Shown here: positions 8,566 through 16,680 of the stretch, piece after piece
Layout: every line of letters begins with the position of its first letter
How positions within the stretch are numbered: the first letter of the stretch is position 1
Assembly (NCBI GenBank): GCA_023423895.1
Contig: JAFAER010000005.1
Location: 62,001-126,000, forward strand
Direction: 5' to 3'
Length of the DNA: 64,000 nucleotides
Origin: Pseudomonadota bacterium
GTDB lineage: Bacteria; Myxococcota_A; Polyangia; Polyangiales; Polyangiaceae
Notes under the pieces: model-generated
Databases searched by the model: none
What the model saw: only the letters and a program-made list of their open reading frames with translations
What the model was told of the DNA's origin: nothing
Translations under genes and position numbers: made by a program

Positions 8566-9867
8566 ATGGACGCAATGGCTCGTTCCGCGTACGCCCATCG
8601 CCTTCGTGTCTTGTTCCTCGGTCTTGCCGGGACCGCATCGGCCACGACGTTGGCGGCGTGCGACGCCATCGAGGCCGACGACTTCGAGACGGATGCCTGT
8701 CAGGGCGGTGAGCTCGCCGGAGTGACGCCGGCGATCCCGGTCGACCACCTCGTGATCCGGTCGACCGGCGCCGCGAGCGGCGAGACGGCGTTCAGGGTGA
8801 TCGAGGAACGAGGCGTGGCGTGCGCCACCGCGACGGACAAGGCCAAGTGCCAGACGGCTCTCGCAAGCCTGTCGCCGTCGAACGTGCGCTCGTTGAAAGC
8901 GATCGACCATTTCGACGGGCGCTACCTCGCCTACACGCGCGGCGACGAGGTCGGCGCGATCGTGTCGAGCGAGGAGCTCCGGGCTTTCCTCGCGCCGTTC
9001 GAGAACCCGAAAGACGGCGCGCTGCTCCTCCAGCAGTTCACCGAGCACCGCGTGCAGTGTGGGGGACCGAACGTACGGCCGAGCGGGGACGGCTTCGAGC
9101 TCTACACCTCCACGGGCTACGCGTGCGGCAAAGGCACCCATCGCGATGACCACATCGTTCGCGTCGCGCGCGACGGAACGACGACGCTCGTCGAGACGGA
9201 GGTCGAGGAGAACGGCAGCTCCAATTGCGCCGTGGGACGACGGCCGGAGGGCTACGTCGCGTCTACGTCGACGAGCTCGGTGGGCGACTACCTCGCGACG
9301 GCCGCTGAGCTCGAGGCGGCGTCCGTCCTCGCGTTCCGTCGTCTCGCCCGCGAGCTACGCGCCCATGGCGCGCCGGATGATCTCGTTGTCCGTGCGAAGG
9401 CCGCGGCGAAGGACGAGATCCGTCATGCGCGCTCGACGCGCCTTCTCGCGAAGCGCTTCGGCGGTGACGTGAAGTCATCGCGCGTCGGCGAGCTTCAGGT
9501 GCGCTCGCTCGACGCGATCGCGGAAGAGAACGCACGCGAAGGGTGCGTCCGCGAGACGTTCGGCGCCCTCGTCGCGACCGTGCAAGCCACGCGCGCGCTC
9601 GACCCGGCCGTCCGCGAGGAGATGAGCACCATCGCCCGTGATGAGACCGAACACGCCGCGCTCGCGTGGGACGTCGCCGAATGGCTGGACGGGGTCCTGG
9701 ACGACGCCGCGCGCGCGAAGACACGACGCGCACGAAGCGACGCGGCGATCGAGCTCCGCGCCGCGCTCGAGCGCTCGTTCACCTCGCCTCTCCTCGGGCT
9801 GCCCGATCCGGCCGAAGCCAAGGCGCTGTTCATCCGGATGGAAAGCGAGCTCTTCGCACTCTCCTGA
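8566..9867 (+). CDS. Lipoprotein with C-terminal ferritin-like di-iron domain
   Basis: The N-terminus is a lipoprotein signal ending TTLAAC at about residue 32 (an internal ATG at 8575 is an equally good start). Residues ~50-240 form an unknown, probably beta-rich, Cys-containing region. The C-terminal ~190 residues are a four-helix ferritin-like domain with paired metal-ligand motifs: AAELEAASVLAFRRL, then KDEIRHAR, then REGCVRETFGAL, then ARDETEHAALAW. The Glu and ExxH residues match a bacterioferritin/rubrerythrin-type di-iron site. Exported ferritin-like lipoproteins of this design are common in myxobacteria; their substrate is not known. Oxygen or iron handling in the periplasm is an inference. 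Confidence 0.85.
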   Translation: MDAMARSAYAHRLRVLFLGLAGTASATTLAACDAIEADDFETDACQGGELAGVTPAIPVDHLVIRSTGAASGETAFRVIEERGVACATATDKAKCQTALASLSPSNVRSLKAIDHFDGRYLAYTRGDEVGAIVSSEELRAFLAPFENPKDGALLLQQFTEHRVQCGGPNVRPSGDGFELYTSTGYACGKGTHRDDHIVRVARDGTTTLVETEVEENGSSNCAVGRRPEGYVASTSTSSVGDYLATAAELEAASVLAFRRLARELRAHGAPDDLVVRAKAAAKDEIRHARSTRLLAKRFGGDVKSSRVGELQVRSLDAIAEENAREGCVRETFGALVATVQATRALDPAVREEMSTIARDETEHAALAWDVAEWLDGVLDDAARAKTRRARSDAAIELRAALERSFTSPLLGLPDPAEAKALFIRMESELFALS

Positions 9868-9891
9868 GTGGGCGGGCGGCCCTCGGCGGGG

Positions 9892-9922
9892 CAGTTGCCT
9901 GGGTTCGTTACCTCCGCAACTG
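9892..9922 (+). repeat. Hairpin copy 1 of an intergenic repeat
   Basis: CAGTTGC (9892-9898) pairs with GCAACTG (9916-9922) around a 17-nt loop containing TTCGTTA. It recurs at 10063-10093 with the outer pair changed from C-G to T-A. It begins 24 bp after the stop of the ferritin-like gene, so it may also serve as a transcript end. Confidence 0.65.
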
Positions 9923-9951
9923 ACCGCGAAGGCGGCGCAACACGGGTCACC

Positions 9952-10038
9952 GGGTGCCGAGGTGCCGGGCGGCCGTGATGCCGGTGGCCGGGTGGCCGGG
10001 TGGCCGGGTGCCGAGGTGCCGGGCGGCCGTGATGCCGG
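9952..10038 (+). repeat. GC-rich direct repeat array
   Basis: A 33-bp sequence starting GGGTGCCGAGGTGCCGGG occurs at 9952-9984 and again, exactly, at 10006-10038. The two are separated by GGTGGCC-type units repeated three times. It sits between the two hairpin copies. Confidence 0.85.
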
Positions 10039-10062
10039 GTGGCCGGGTGGAGCTCCGCGGGG

Positions 10063-10093
10063 TAGTTGCCTGGTTTCGTTAACTCGGCAACTA
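10063..10093 (+). repeat. Hairpin copy 2 of an intergenic repeat
   Basis: TAGTTGCC (10063-10070) pairs with GGCAACTA (10086-10093) around a 15-nt loop TGGTTTCGTTAACTC. Compared with copy 1 the outermost pair is swapped but still paired, and one extra inner G-C pair forms. Confidence 0.65.
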
Positions 10094-10285
10094 CGGCGAA
10101 GAGGCTCGCCCGGCCTGGTTGCGGCAGGGGCTCCATCCCCGGGAAGGCCGACCCCCGAGCCCGCACTCACGAAGGGACGTCGCCGTCCTGCACACCATCA
10201 CCGACCAGCACGTCTTCCCCAATCTTGCCGAAATGGTCAGCACATTGTCCGCCGCGCTCGATGAGCCGAGCTAATCTGATTCACG

Positions 10286-12595
10286 ATGCGCATTCGCCAC
10301 GTCGGCTGGGGATTGGGGCTTGGTCTCGCCTGCCTGCTGTCTGGTCTTCTGGGAGCGTGCGGGAGCGACGTCACCGCCTCGGACGACACTCCGCCCCCGA
10401 TCGAAGGGCCGCCGGCGTTCCCCGGCGATCCGACCGAGGGCGGAACGACGCAGACGCTCGACGTGCAGCCGAGCGGCCTGCAGACGATCACCGTTCCATT
10501 CGGACAGCAGACGCCGACGGTGACCTTCACGGCGACGAGCAACGGCGCGCCCGTCAACGTCGGCTGGGACATCGATCGCGGCGACGTCGGCTCCGTCGCC
10601 GGTGGTCCTGCGCCGAGCACGACGTTCACGCCGACCGGACGTGCCGGTGGCCTCGTCGAGATCGTCGCGCGCGCCGGCGATCGCTCGGTCAAGCGTCAGG
10701 TGCTCGTCAAGATCGTCAGCGAACAGGACGGCGCCACCCCCGCGCAAGCGGGGCAGGTCGCGCCCGATGCCGACTCGCTCACCGCTGGCGGCGGGATCGG
10801 CGGCGTCGGCGGCGAAGGCCTCGGTGGTCCCGTGACGGACGCGCCGACGAAGGCCGCGCTCGGCGCACCGACGTCGAACGGCTCGGGGGAGAAGCTCTCG
10901 CTCCTCTACCCGTACGCAGAGACCGTGTTCCCGCGAGGGATGCTGGCGCCTCTTCTCATGTGGGACTGGACGCTCGACGACGCCGACGCCGTCCGCATCA
11001 CGCTGAAGACGACGAGCGGGTCGTTCTCATGGACCGGCACCTTCGGCCGTCCGGCGATCCTGACGACGACCGGCGGCAAGTTCATCCGGCATCCGATCCC
11101 GCAGGACGTCTGGAAGGCGGCGACCGACACGGCCGGCGGGACGACGCCCGACGGCAAGAAGGACAGGCTCGAGGTCTCGCTCACCGTCGCGCGGGGCGGC
11201 GTCGCGTACGGCCCCATCTCGCAGACGTACACGATCGCGCCCGGGCGGCTCTCGGGCATCGTCTATTACAACTCGTACGGCACCCGCTACGCCGAGAACC
11301 TCGGCGGGGCGGTCGGCGGCAACGGCCGCTTCGGCGGGGCGACGCTCAGCATCCGCGTCGGCGAGACCGCGCCGAACCTCGTCGCCGGCGGCAACGGCGG
11401 CACCGAGCAGTGCCGTGTCTGCCACTCCGTCGCGGCCAGCGGCGCGAGCCTGGTCACCGTGCGCAACGACACCGACCGGAGCGTCGGCTACGAGCTCACG
11501 CCGACGGGCGCGACCGAGCATGCGATGACCGTCAACGCGCACTACCCCGCGATCGCGCCCGACGGCGCGACCGCGCTCACGTCTGCGGGCACCATCATCG
11601 ATCTGCCCAACGGGGCGGCGGCTCAGCCGACGACCGGGCTCCAGGCCGAGCACCTCGGCACGCCGGCCTTCTCGCCGGACGGAAAGCTGGTCGCGTTCAA
11701 TCCGTTCACCGCCGCTGCGATGACGAACCCGAGGCAGAAGCTCTTCGTCGCTCCGTTCGACGCGGCGACGCGCGCGTTCGGCGCGCACGTGCTCGTCGCC
11801 GACAACACCGGCGAGGCCGCGGCGCACCGTCCGGGCTGGCCGGCGTTCCTCCCCGACAGCCAGTCGCTCGTCTTCCATCAGCAGGTGGCGGAAGGGATCG
11901 GCGAGGGTGGCATGTCCGATCTGCGCACGCGCCGCGGCGCGCAGGCGTACATCGCGTGGACGAACACGACCGACACCACCAAGGTCACCGCGCTCGATCG
12001 GCTGAACGGCAAGGGGTACCTGCCCACGCGGAGCAACGTGACGCCCATGCCGTGCACCGCCGACGGCAATCAGGTCGGCAATATCGACGCGGCGCACGCG
12101 AACGACCACCTGTACAACTACGAGCCGACCGTGAACCCGGCCCCCTCGGGCGGCTACGCATGGGTCGTCTTCACGAGTCGCCGTCTCTACGGCAACCTCG
12201 CGACGATTCCTCCCTTCTGCAGCGATCCGCGCGGCGTGGATCTCGTCCAGAACATCACGACCAAGAAGCTGTGGGTCGCGGCGATCGACCTCTCGGCGAA
12301 GCCGGGCGCGGACGCGAGCCACCCTGCCTTCTACCTGCCCGCGCAGGAGCTCCTCGCCGGCAACACGCGCGGCTTCTGGGTGCTCGACCCCTGCAAACAG
12401 GAGAACGCGAGCTGCGAGTCGGGCGACGAGTGCTGCGGCGGCTTCTGCAAGCCGAACAGCTCGGGCGCGCTCGTGTGCACGAATCAGGCACCCGTCTGCG
12501 CGGACATCGGCGACAAGTGCACGACGAGCGCCGACTGCTGCCAGTCGGACGCGCAGTGCATCGGCGGCTTCTGCCGCGTCTCCGGCCCGAAGTAG
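10286..12595 (+). CDS. Lipoprotein with CxxCH heme motif, propeller-like body and Cys-knot tail
   Basis: A 769-residue protein with a clear lipoprotein signal (LLGAC at about residue 25). An Ig-like region is followed by a Gly-rich linker. A single heme-type motif CRVCHS lies near residue 375, in the context EQCRVCHSVAASG. The middle has TolB/WD40-like blades (HLGTPAFSPDGKLVAF and RPGWPAFLPDSQSLVF). The C-terminus has two short Cys-rich repeats, ESGDECCGGFC and TTSADCCQSDAQC, spaced like inhibitor-cystine-knot modules. The architecture suggests an outer-membrane or surface redox or binding protein; whether heme is attached cannot be told from sequence alone. It is monocistronic. Confidence 0.85.
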   Translation: MRIRHVGWGLGLGLACLLSGLLGACGSDVTASDDTPPPIEGPPAFPGDPTEGGTTQTLDVQPSGLQTITVPFGQQTPTVTFTATSNGAPVNVGWDIDRGDVGSVAGGPAPSTTFTPTGRAGGLVEIVARAGDRSVKRQVLVKIVSEQDGATPAQAGQVAPDADSLTAGGGIGGVGGEGLGGPVTDAPTKAALGAPTSNGSGEKLSLLYPYAETVFPRGMLAPLLMWDWTLDDADAVRITLKTTSGSFSWTGTFGRPAILTTTGGKFIRHPIPQDVWKAATDTAGGTTPDGKKDRLEVSLTVARGGVAYGPISQTYTIAPGRLSGIVYYNSYGTRYAENLGGAVGGNGRFGGATLSIRVGETAPNLVAGGNGGTEQCRVCHSVAASGASLVTVRNDTDRSVGYELTPTGATEHAMTVNAHYPAIAPDGATALTSAGTIIDLPNGAAAQPTTGLQAEHLGTPAFSPDGKLVAFNPFTAAAMTNPRQKLFVAPFDAATRAFGAHVLVADNTGEAAAHRPGWPAFLPDSQSLVFHQQVAEGIGEGGMSDLRTRRGAQAYIAWTNTTDTTKVTALDRLNGKGYLPTRSNVTPMPCTADGNQVGNIDAAHANDHLYNYEPTVNPAPSGGYAWVVFTSRRLYGNLATIPPFCSDPRGVDLVQNITTKKLWVAAIDLSAKPGADASHPAFYLPAQELLAGNTRGFWVLDPCKQENASCESGDECCGGFCKPNSSGALVCTNQAPVCADIGDKCTTSADCCQSDAQCIGGFCRVSGPK

Positions 12596-12621
12596 TCGGG
12601 GCTCACGAAAGCGCGGCCCGC

Positions 12622-12693
12622 TCACGACGGTGCCGCGAGGATCACCTCGCCGAACGCTTCGAACGATGGTCGCGGCAATGGCTCGATCTTCAT
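12622..12693 (-). pseudogene. Truncated relic of an alpha/beta hydrolase gene
   Basis: Read on the minus strand this gives ATG, two unrelated codons, then EPLPRPSFEAFGEVIL and a stop after 23 codons. It closely matches EPLPKPSFEAIGDSIL at residues 68-83 of the intact hydrolase encoded at 16681-17562. DNA upstream of the relic's ATG (12694-12757) also matches the intact gene's upstream DNA (17563-17622), including a CCGTGGCGCT block. So the start region and an internal block have been joined by a deletion of roughly 190 bp, and the remaining gene is missing. The similarity is read by eye. Confidence 0.7.
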
Positions 12694-12802
12694 CGTTCCG
12701 ACCCTCCGTCTTGGCGCCGTCCACGATACTCGTTCGCCGCCGTGGCGCTCGCCCCCATGCTCATCCGCGGCACCATGCTCCACCCGACGGCCTCCGCTGG
12801 GT

Positions 12803-14017
12803 TCAGCCCAACGTATCCGGCTGCGAGCGCGGGAGTGCGAGCATGCCGACGAGGGCGGCGACGAGCCCCGCGAGCGCGCCTGCGCCCATCGCCCAGCGTG
12901 GACCGAACGTGTCGGCGATGCGGCCGATCACGGGCGCGCCCAGCGGCGTGCCGCCGAGCGTGATGGCAAGCAGGATCGCGAGGACGCGGCCGCGCATGAC
13001 GGGGACCGTCGAGATCTGTACGTAGCTGTTGGTCGTCGTCGTGAAGGTCTGCGCCGAGACACCGACCGCGACGAGCACGATCGCGAACGTCAGGTAGCTC
13101 GGCGCGATCGCGGCGAGCCCCGTCGCCACGCCGAACGCGGCCGCGCCGAGCACCAGGAGTGGGACCCGCGGCTGTGCCCGCCGCGCAGCGAGGAGCGCGC
13201 CGAGCACGGAGCCGACCGCCATGAACGACGTGAGCAGCCCGAACTGGCCCGCGCCCTTGCCGAACGGCCCCACCGCCATGGTCGAGATGAAGATCGGGAA
13301 GTTGAGGCCGAACATGCCGACGATGAGCAGCATGAAGAGCACGGTCCGGAGGTCTGGCCGCTCCCACACGTACCGGAACCCTTCGAACAAGCCACCACGT
13401 CCTGCCGGTGACCGGGAGGACGGACGAAGCGCGCGGAGCCGCGAAAGTGATCCGATCACGGCCGCGAAGGAGAGACCGTTCACGATGAAGACCCAGCCCA
13501 TTCCGATCGTGCTGATCAGCACGCCCGCCACCGCCGGGCCGATGAGGCGGGCCGCGTTGAACGAGGTCGAGTTCAGAGCGACTGCGTTCGGCAGGTCCGC
13601 TTCACCGACGAGATCGGAGACGAACGACTGGCGCGCCGGAGCATCGAACGCGGTGACGCACCCGAGGAGGAACGCGAAGACATCGACCTGCCAGAGCCGG
13701 ACCCAACCGCCGATGGTGAGCACGCCGAGCCCGAGGGCAAGAAGGCCCTGCGCGGCCTGCGTGAACAGGAGCACCTTTCGGCGATCGAAGTGATCGGCCA
13801 CGAAGCCGGAGATCGGCAGAAAGAGGACCTGCGGGCCGAACTGGAGCGCCATCACGACGCCGACCGCGGTCGCGCTACGATCCGTGAGCTGCGAGAGGAC
13901 GAGCCAGTCCTGCGCGATGCGCTGCATCCACGTGCCGACGTTCGACACGACCGCGCCCACGGCCCACGTGCGAAACGCAGGAACCTCGAGCGAGCGGAAC
14001 GTTCCAGCAACAGCCAT
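12803..14017 (-). CDS. MFS exporter (EntS/MFS_3-like)
   Basis: A 404-residue major facilitator superfamily transporter with twelve hydrophobic segments. The start ...FRTWAVGAVVSNVGTWMQRIAQDWLVL and the loop 2-3 motif DHFDRRKVLL are typical of the MFS_3 group related to the enterobactin exporter EntS and to multidrug exporters. A central cytoplasmic loop with LFEGFRYVWERPDLRTVL separates the halves. It is transcribed divergently from a MarR-type regulator gene 62 bp away, with palindromic sites between them, so MarR-controlled drug or toxin export is likely. Substrate cannot be named. Confidence 0.9.
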   Translation of the reverse strand: MAVAGTFRSLEVPAFRTWAVGAVVSNVGTWMQRIAQDWLVLSQLTDRSATAVGVVMALQFGPQVLFLPISGFVADHFDRRKVLLFTQAAQGLLALGLGVLTIGGWVRLWQVDVFAFLLGCVTAFDAPARQSFVSDLVGEADLPNAVALNSTSFNAARLIGPAVAGVLISTIGMGWVFIVNGLSFAAVIGSLSRLRALRPSSRSPAGRGGLFEGFRYVWERPDLRTVLFMLLIVGMFGLNFPIFISTMAVGPFGKGAGQFGLLTSFMAVGSVLGALLAARRAQPRVPLLVLGAAAFGVATGLAAIAPSYLTFAIVLVAVGVSAQTFTTTTNSYVQISTVPVMRGRVLAILLAITLGGTPLGAPVIGRIADTFGPRWAMGAGALAGLVAALVGMLALPRSQPDTLG

Positions 14018-14019
14018 TC

Positions 14020-14031
14020 GTATACCGGTAC
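14020..14031. promoter_or_regulatory. Putative MarR operator 1
   Basis: GTATACCGGTAC contains the palindromic core TACCGGTA and lies 3 bp before the start codon of the MFS gene. It repeats the core of the second site 20 bp away. Binding by the adjacent MarR protein is inferred from position and symmetry. Confidence 0.6.
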
Positions 14032-14041
14032 ACGATTATGC

Positions 14042-14053
14042 TATACCGGTATA
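14042..14053. promoter_or_regulatory. Putative MarR operator 2
   Basis: TATACCGGTATA is a perfect 12-bp palindrome in the 62-bp divergent gap, 27 bp before the MarR start. Together with the related site at 14020-14031, spaced about two helical turns, it would let one regulator control both promoters. Confidence 0.65.
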
Positions 14054-14079
14054 CGGTTCGCCAGTGGTAACGTGACGGC

Positions 14080-14499
14080 GTGAGCGAAAAAGGGCGCGAG
14101 TTCTTCGAGGCGTTCGTGAGCGTGAACAAGCGCGTCCGTGCGCTCGCGTCGACACGCTATGCAGAGCTCGGGCTCGGCAGCACGCAGGCGAAGTTCCTTC
14201 GCCACATCGAGCGCGGGATCTCCCAGGCAGACCTGGCGCGCGCGACGGACACCGCGCCCGCGCTCCTCGGTCGTGCCATCGAGCCACTCATCGAGCGTGG
14301 CTGGATCCGCCGGACACGCAGCAAGGTCGATCGACGCCAGTACGACCTCGAGCTCACCGCCTCGGGCAAGCGCATGCGCGAGCGCGTCGAAGCGGTGCGC
14401 GACGCGTTCAGCGACGAGCTCGCCGGCGCCCTCGACGATCGCGACCGCGCCGACTTCGCGCGCATCTCCAAGAAGCTGCTCGCGCACCTCGACGGCTAG
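14080..14499 (+). CDS. MarR family transcriptional regulator
   Basis: A 139-residue winged-helix regulator starting at GTG 14080. The helix-turn-helix is visible at GISQADLARATDTAPALLGRA (about residues 46-66), followed by the wing: IEPLIERGWIRRTRSKVDRRQ, with the DRR signature of MarR proteins, and the typical LTASGKRMRERV continuation. The N- and C-terminal helices form the usual dimer interface. It is divergent from the MFS exporter, sharing a 62-bp gap with two TACCGGTA palindromes, so auto-repression and repression of the exporter, relieved by a small ligand, is the expected control. Confidence 0.92.
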   Translation: MSEKGREFFEAFVSVNKRVRALASTRYAELGLGSTQAKFLRHIERGISQADLARATDTAPALLGRAIEPLIERGWIRRTRSKVDRRQYDLELTASGKRMRERVEAVRDAFSDELAGALDDRDRADFARISKKLLAHLDG

Positions 14500-14718
14500 A
14501 CGTCGATGACGAGGCAGACGAGGCTCCCGTCGGGTTCTCCGGCCCCCTCGTTTCCCGATCGACCAGGCCGCGGCGTGGATGGCTACGAAGTCCACCGATT
14601 GGTCGCGCCACGCCAGCAGGTAGATACGACGGGTGGCAACCGAGGCTGCCATTCACCGAGGCGCGTCCCTCCAAGGGGTGACTGGCGTGCGGCTTCGGCG
14701 AGCTGTTAGCCTCGGCAC

Positions 14719-15744
14719 ATGCGCGGAAAAGGGGCCTTTGGGGCTGCGATCGCCGGTGTGTTCGTCATCTCGTTCTTCGGATGCGTTGGTGACGAGCCGG
14801 GCATCACGCCCGCGGGCGGAGAAGGCGACGGCACGGACGCCGGCGGCGGCACATCAGGAGACGACAGCGGGCTCTCGCCGGACGCGGCGCCGCCGGCCCA
14901 CTGTCCGCTAGGCTGCCTGCCACCCGCGCCGCCGGGCTGGACGGGACCGAGCGCCACGTACGACGGCGTGCCGAATGCGAAGCCTACCGAGTGCCCGACG
15001 CCGTACACGCAGCCCGAGATCTCCGCTCACCAGGGCGCAGCAGCCGAGCCGGCGACGTGCAGCTGCGGCGACTTCGTCGTCAAGGACGCGAAGTGCGCGG
15101 CCGGCGTGGAGCTCTGGCAGAGCTCCGGGTGCAACTCGGGCCAGCCAGTGCTCGACGGGACAGCCAATGCGCCGGGCCCGTGTCACTCGGTCAGCAACGG
15201 GGCGTACGGGTACATCAGGGTGACGACGCCTACGCTGACCCGTGGATCGTGCACGTATCCGTCGCCGCAGAAGACCGCGCCCGAGCCGACGTTCGACAAG
15301 GCGCAAGTCGCGTGCGGTCTCCCGCAGGTCGCAGCGTGCGACGGACGCGCCGACTGCGTCGCGACGCCCGTGCCGGCAGCGCCGTTCACGCGGCTCTGCA
15401 TCCACAAGGACGGGGACGCGCCTTGTCCGAGCGCCGACTACGCGAATCGCATCGTCGCGTACAAGCAGGTCGACGACACCCGCGACTGCAGCCCCTGCGA
15501 GGGAACGCCGGCGGGAGGCGCCTGCGGAAGCCGTTGGGGCATCAGCGCGAATGACGGCCAGTGCGCGGCTGGCATTCCTCCGACGACGAACGCCGTCGAC
15601 GCGTGCGTCAGCAATCCGGGAATCGGCGCCCGGGTCAACGTCGGCGCCCTGTTGCCCACGGGCATCACGTGCACGACGACGGGCGGCGCTCCCACCGGCG
15701 CAGTGACGGCCACCGAGCCCGTCACGTTCTGCTGCAACCGGTAA
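14719..15744 (+). CDS. Cys-rich lipoprotein of unknown function
   Basis: A 341-residue exported protein: signal peptide with hydrophobic run AAIAGVFVISFFGC (lipid Cys at about 22), then a Gly/Asp linker, then a mature region with about 20 Cys, including CPLGCLPPAPPGW, TCSCGDF, CSPCEGTPAGGACGSRWG and a terminal FCC. The even spread of Cys suggests many disulfides outside the cytoplasm. I do not recognise a named family. It is preceded by a 219-bp gap with no other feature seen and is convergent with the LamG gene at 15759, only 14 bp away. Confidence 0.8.
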   Translation: MRGKGAFGAAIAGVFVISFFGCVGDEPGITPAGGEGDGTDAGGGTSGDDSGLSPDAAPPAHCPLGCLPPAPPGWTGPSATYDGVPNAKPTECPTPYTQPEISAHQGAAAEPATCSCGDFVVKDAKCAAGVELWQSSGCNSGQPVLDGTANAPGPCHSVSNGAYGYIRVTTPTLTRGSCTYPSPQKTAPEPTFDKAQVACGLPQVAACDGRADCVATPVPAAPFTRLCIHKDGDAPCPSADYANRIVAYKQVDDTRDCSPCEGTPAGGACGSRWGISANDGQCAAGIPPTTNAVDACVSNPGIGARVNVGALLPTGITCTTTGGAPTGAVTATEPVTFCCNR

Positions 15745-15758
15745 GCGACGCCGCGCGG

Positions 15759-16613
15759 TCAGCGCCGGGCGAGACAGGCGATCTCGTCCTTCGAGAGCGC
15801 ACGCTGGTAGATCCGGACGTCATCGAGCTTGCCGTGGAACGGCTGCTGCTGGATGGCATCGACGCCGAGCAAGAGATCGGTGCCGCGCGAGACGATCGGT
15901 ACGGAGGTCGCGTCGGTGCGGAGAGCGCCGTCGAGATAGCCCTTCGCTCCTCTCTTGGCGAGAGTGAATGCGATGTGCGCCCAGCGCTCGCGGGGCATGG
16001 GAAAGCCGAGCATCGTGTGCACCCCGTCGCCTCCGCCGATGAACAGGTCGATGCTGTCCTTTCCGTTGCTGTCGATCTCGACGGCGAACTGATGGAACGG
16101 CGACTCCATCGAGCCGCTCGTCCAAGGTTTCGTGATCACGACCTCGTCACTCAGCGTCGAAAGCGGGTCGGCATTGATCCAGAACGCGAGCCTGAACTCG
16201 TCGCCCCAGACGTCGAGCGACGGCGAATTCGCAACCCGAACCGAGGCCCCCTCGGCGCCGAACGCGATGGCCTTGCCGTAGACCCCGTCCACGATCGAGC
16301 CGTCGAACACCGTGCCGTGATTCGACGCCCCCGAGGTGTCGGTCACCCGGCTCCCATCGACGTCGTCGAATCCGAGCGCGAGGACGCTGCCTTCGAGCGT
16401 GCATCGTTCGTTAGCGCCGCTCCCAGCATCTGCTCCGTCCACCAGGGCCCCTGCGTCCGGCGCTCCGGCCTCGACGATCTCGGCTGGCGTTTGCGCCTCG
16501 AACGGCGAACACGCGACGAGCGCCACGGTGTAACCGCAGACGAGCAGCCGCGCAGCACGAGCCCAACGCGCACGACACGAAGGCTCGGTCTCGAGGCGAG
16601 AGGCTATCCGCAT
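15759..16613 (-). CDS. LamG-domain lipoprotein
   Basis: Starting at ATG 16613 the 284-residue protein has an Arg-rich n-region, hydrophobic core and lipobox ALVAC at about residue 37, then an Ala/Asp/Gly linker. Residues ~72-284 are a concanavalin/LamG-type jelly roll: LALGFDDVDGS, SGASNHGTVF, AFWINAD, the typical WAHIAFTLAKRGAKGYLDG and a final LDDVRIYQRALS.DEI. Such domains bind sugars or proteins at the cell surface. The frame is open a further 180 bp upstream, but this would overlap the hydrolase gene and has no signal peptide. It follows the hydrolase gene by 67 bp on the same strand. Confidence 0.85.
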   Translation of the reverse strand: MRIASRLETEPSCRARWARAARLLVCGYTVALVACSPFEAQTPAEIVEAGAPDAGALVDGADAGSGANERCTLEGSVLALGFDDVDGSRVTDTSGASNHGTVFDGSIVDGVYGKAIAFGAEGASVRVANSPSLDVWGDEFRLAFWINADPLSTLSDEVVITKPWTSGSMESPFHQFAVEIDSNGKDSIDLFIGGGDGVHTMLGFPMPRERWAHIAFTLAKRGAKGYLDGALRTDATSVPIVSRGTDLLLGVDAIQQQPFHGKLDDVRIYQRALSKDEIACLARR

Positions 16614-16680
16614 CCATACGAGACTACCTGCTGGCGCACCGGATGCCACGGTGCGCGCAAGGAAGGCCGCGCAGTCCCTC

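Larger units (their letters stand above)
9868..10285. other. Repeat-bearing intergenic region (418 bp)
   Basis: No protein-like frame is seen here. The gap holds two related ~50 bp segments with matching hairpins (9892-9922 and 10063-10093) that flank a GC-rich array built on GGTGGCCGG/GGTGCCG units, which includes a 33-bp exact duplication. The last ~190 bp before the next gene has no feature I can name. Confidence 0.75.

Noticed and set aside
7273..9153. Minus-strand 626-residue frame opposite the acyl-CoA dehydrogenase
   Set aside because: It is antisense to a gene with strong family motifs and has no recognisable domain.
9952..10038. CRISPR array
   Set aside because: The repeats are GC satellite units without distinct equal-length spacers, and no cas genes are present.
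10066..12963. Long plus-strand frame of 965 residues overlapping the CxxCH lipoprotein
   Set aside because: Its translation is Arg/His-rich without hydrophobic core pattern, as expected for a shadow frame in GC-rich DNA; the lipoprotein frame has signal peptide and motifs.
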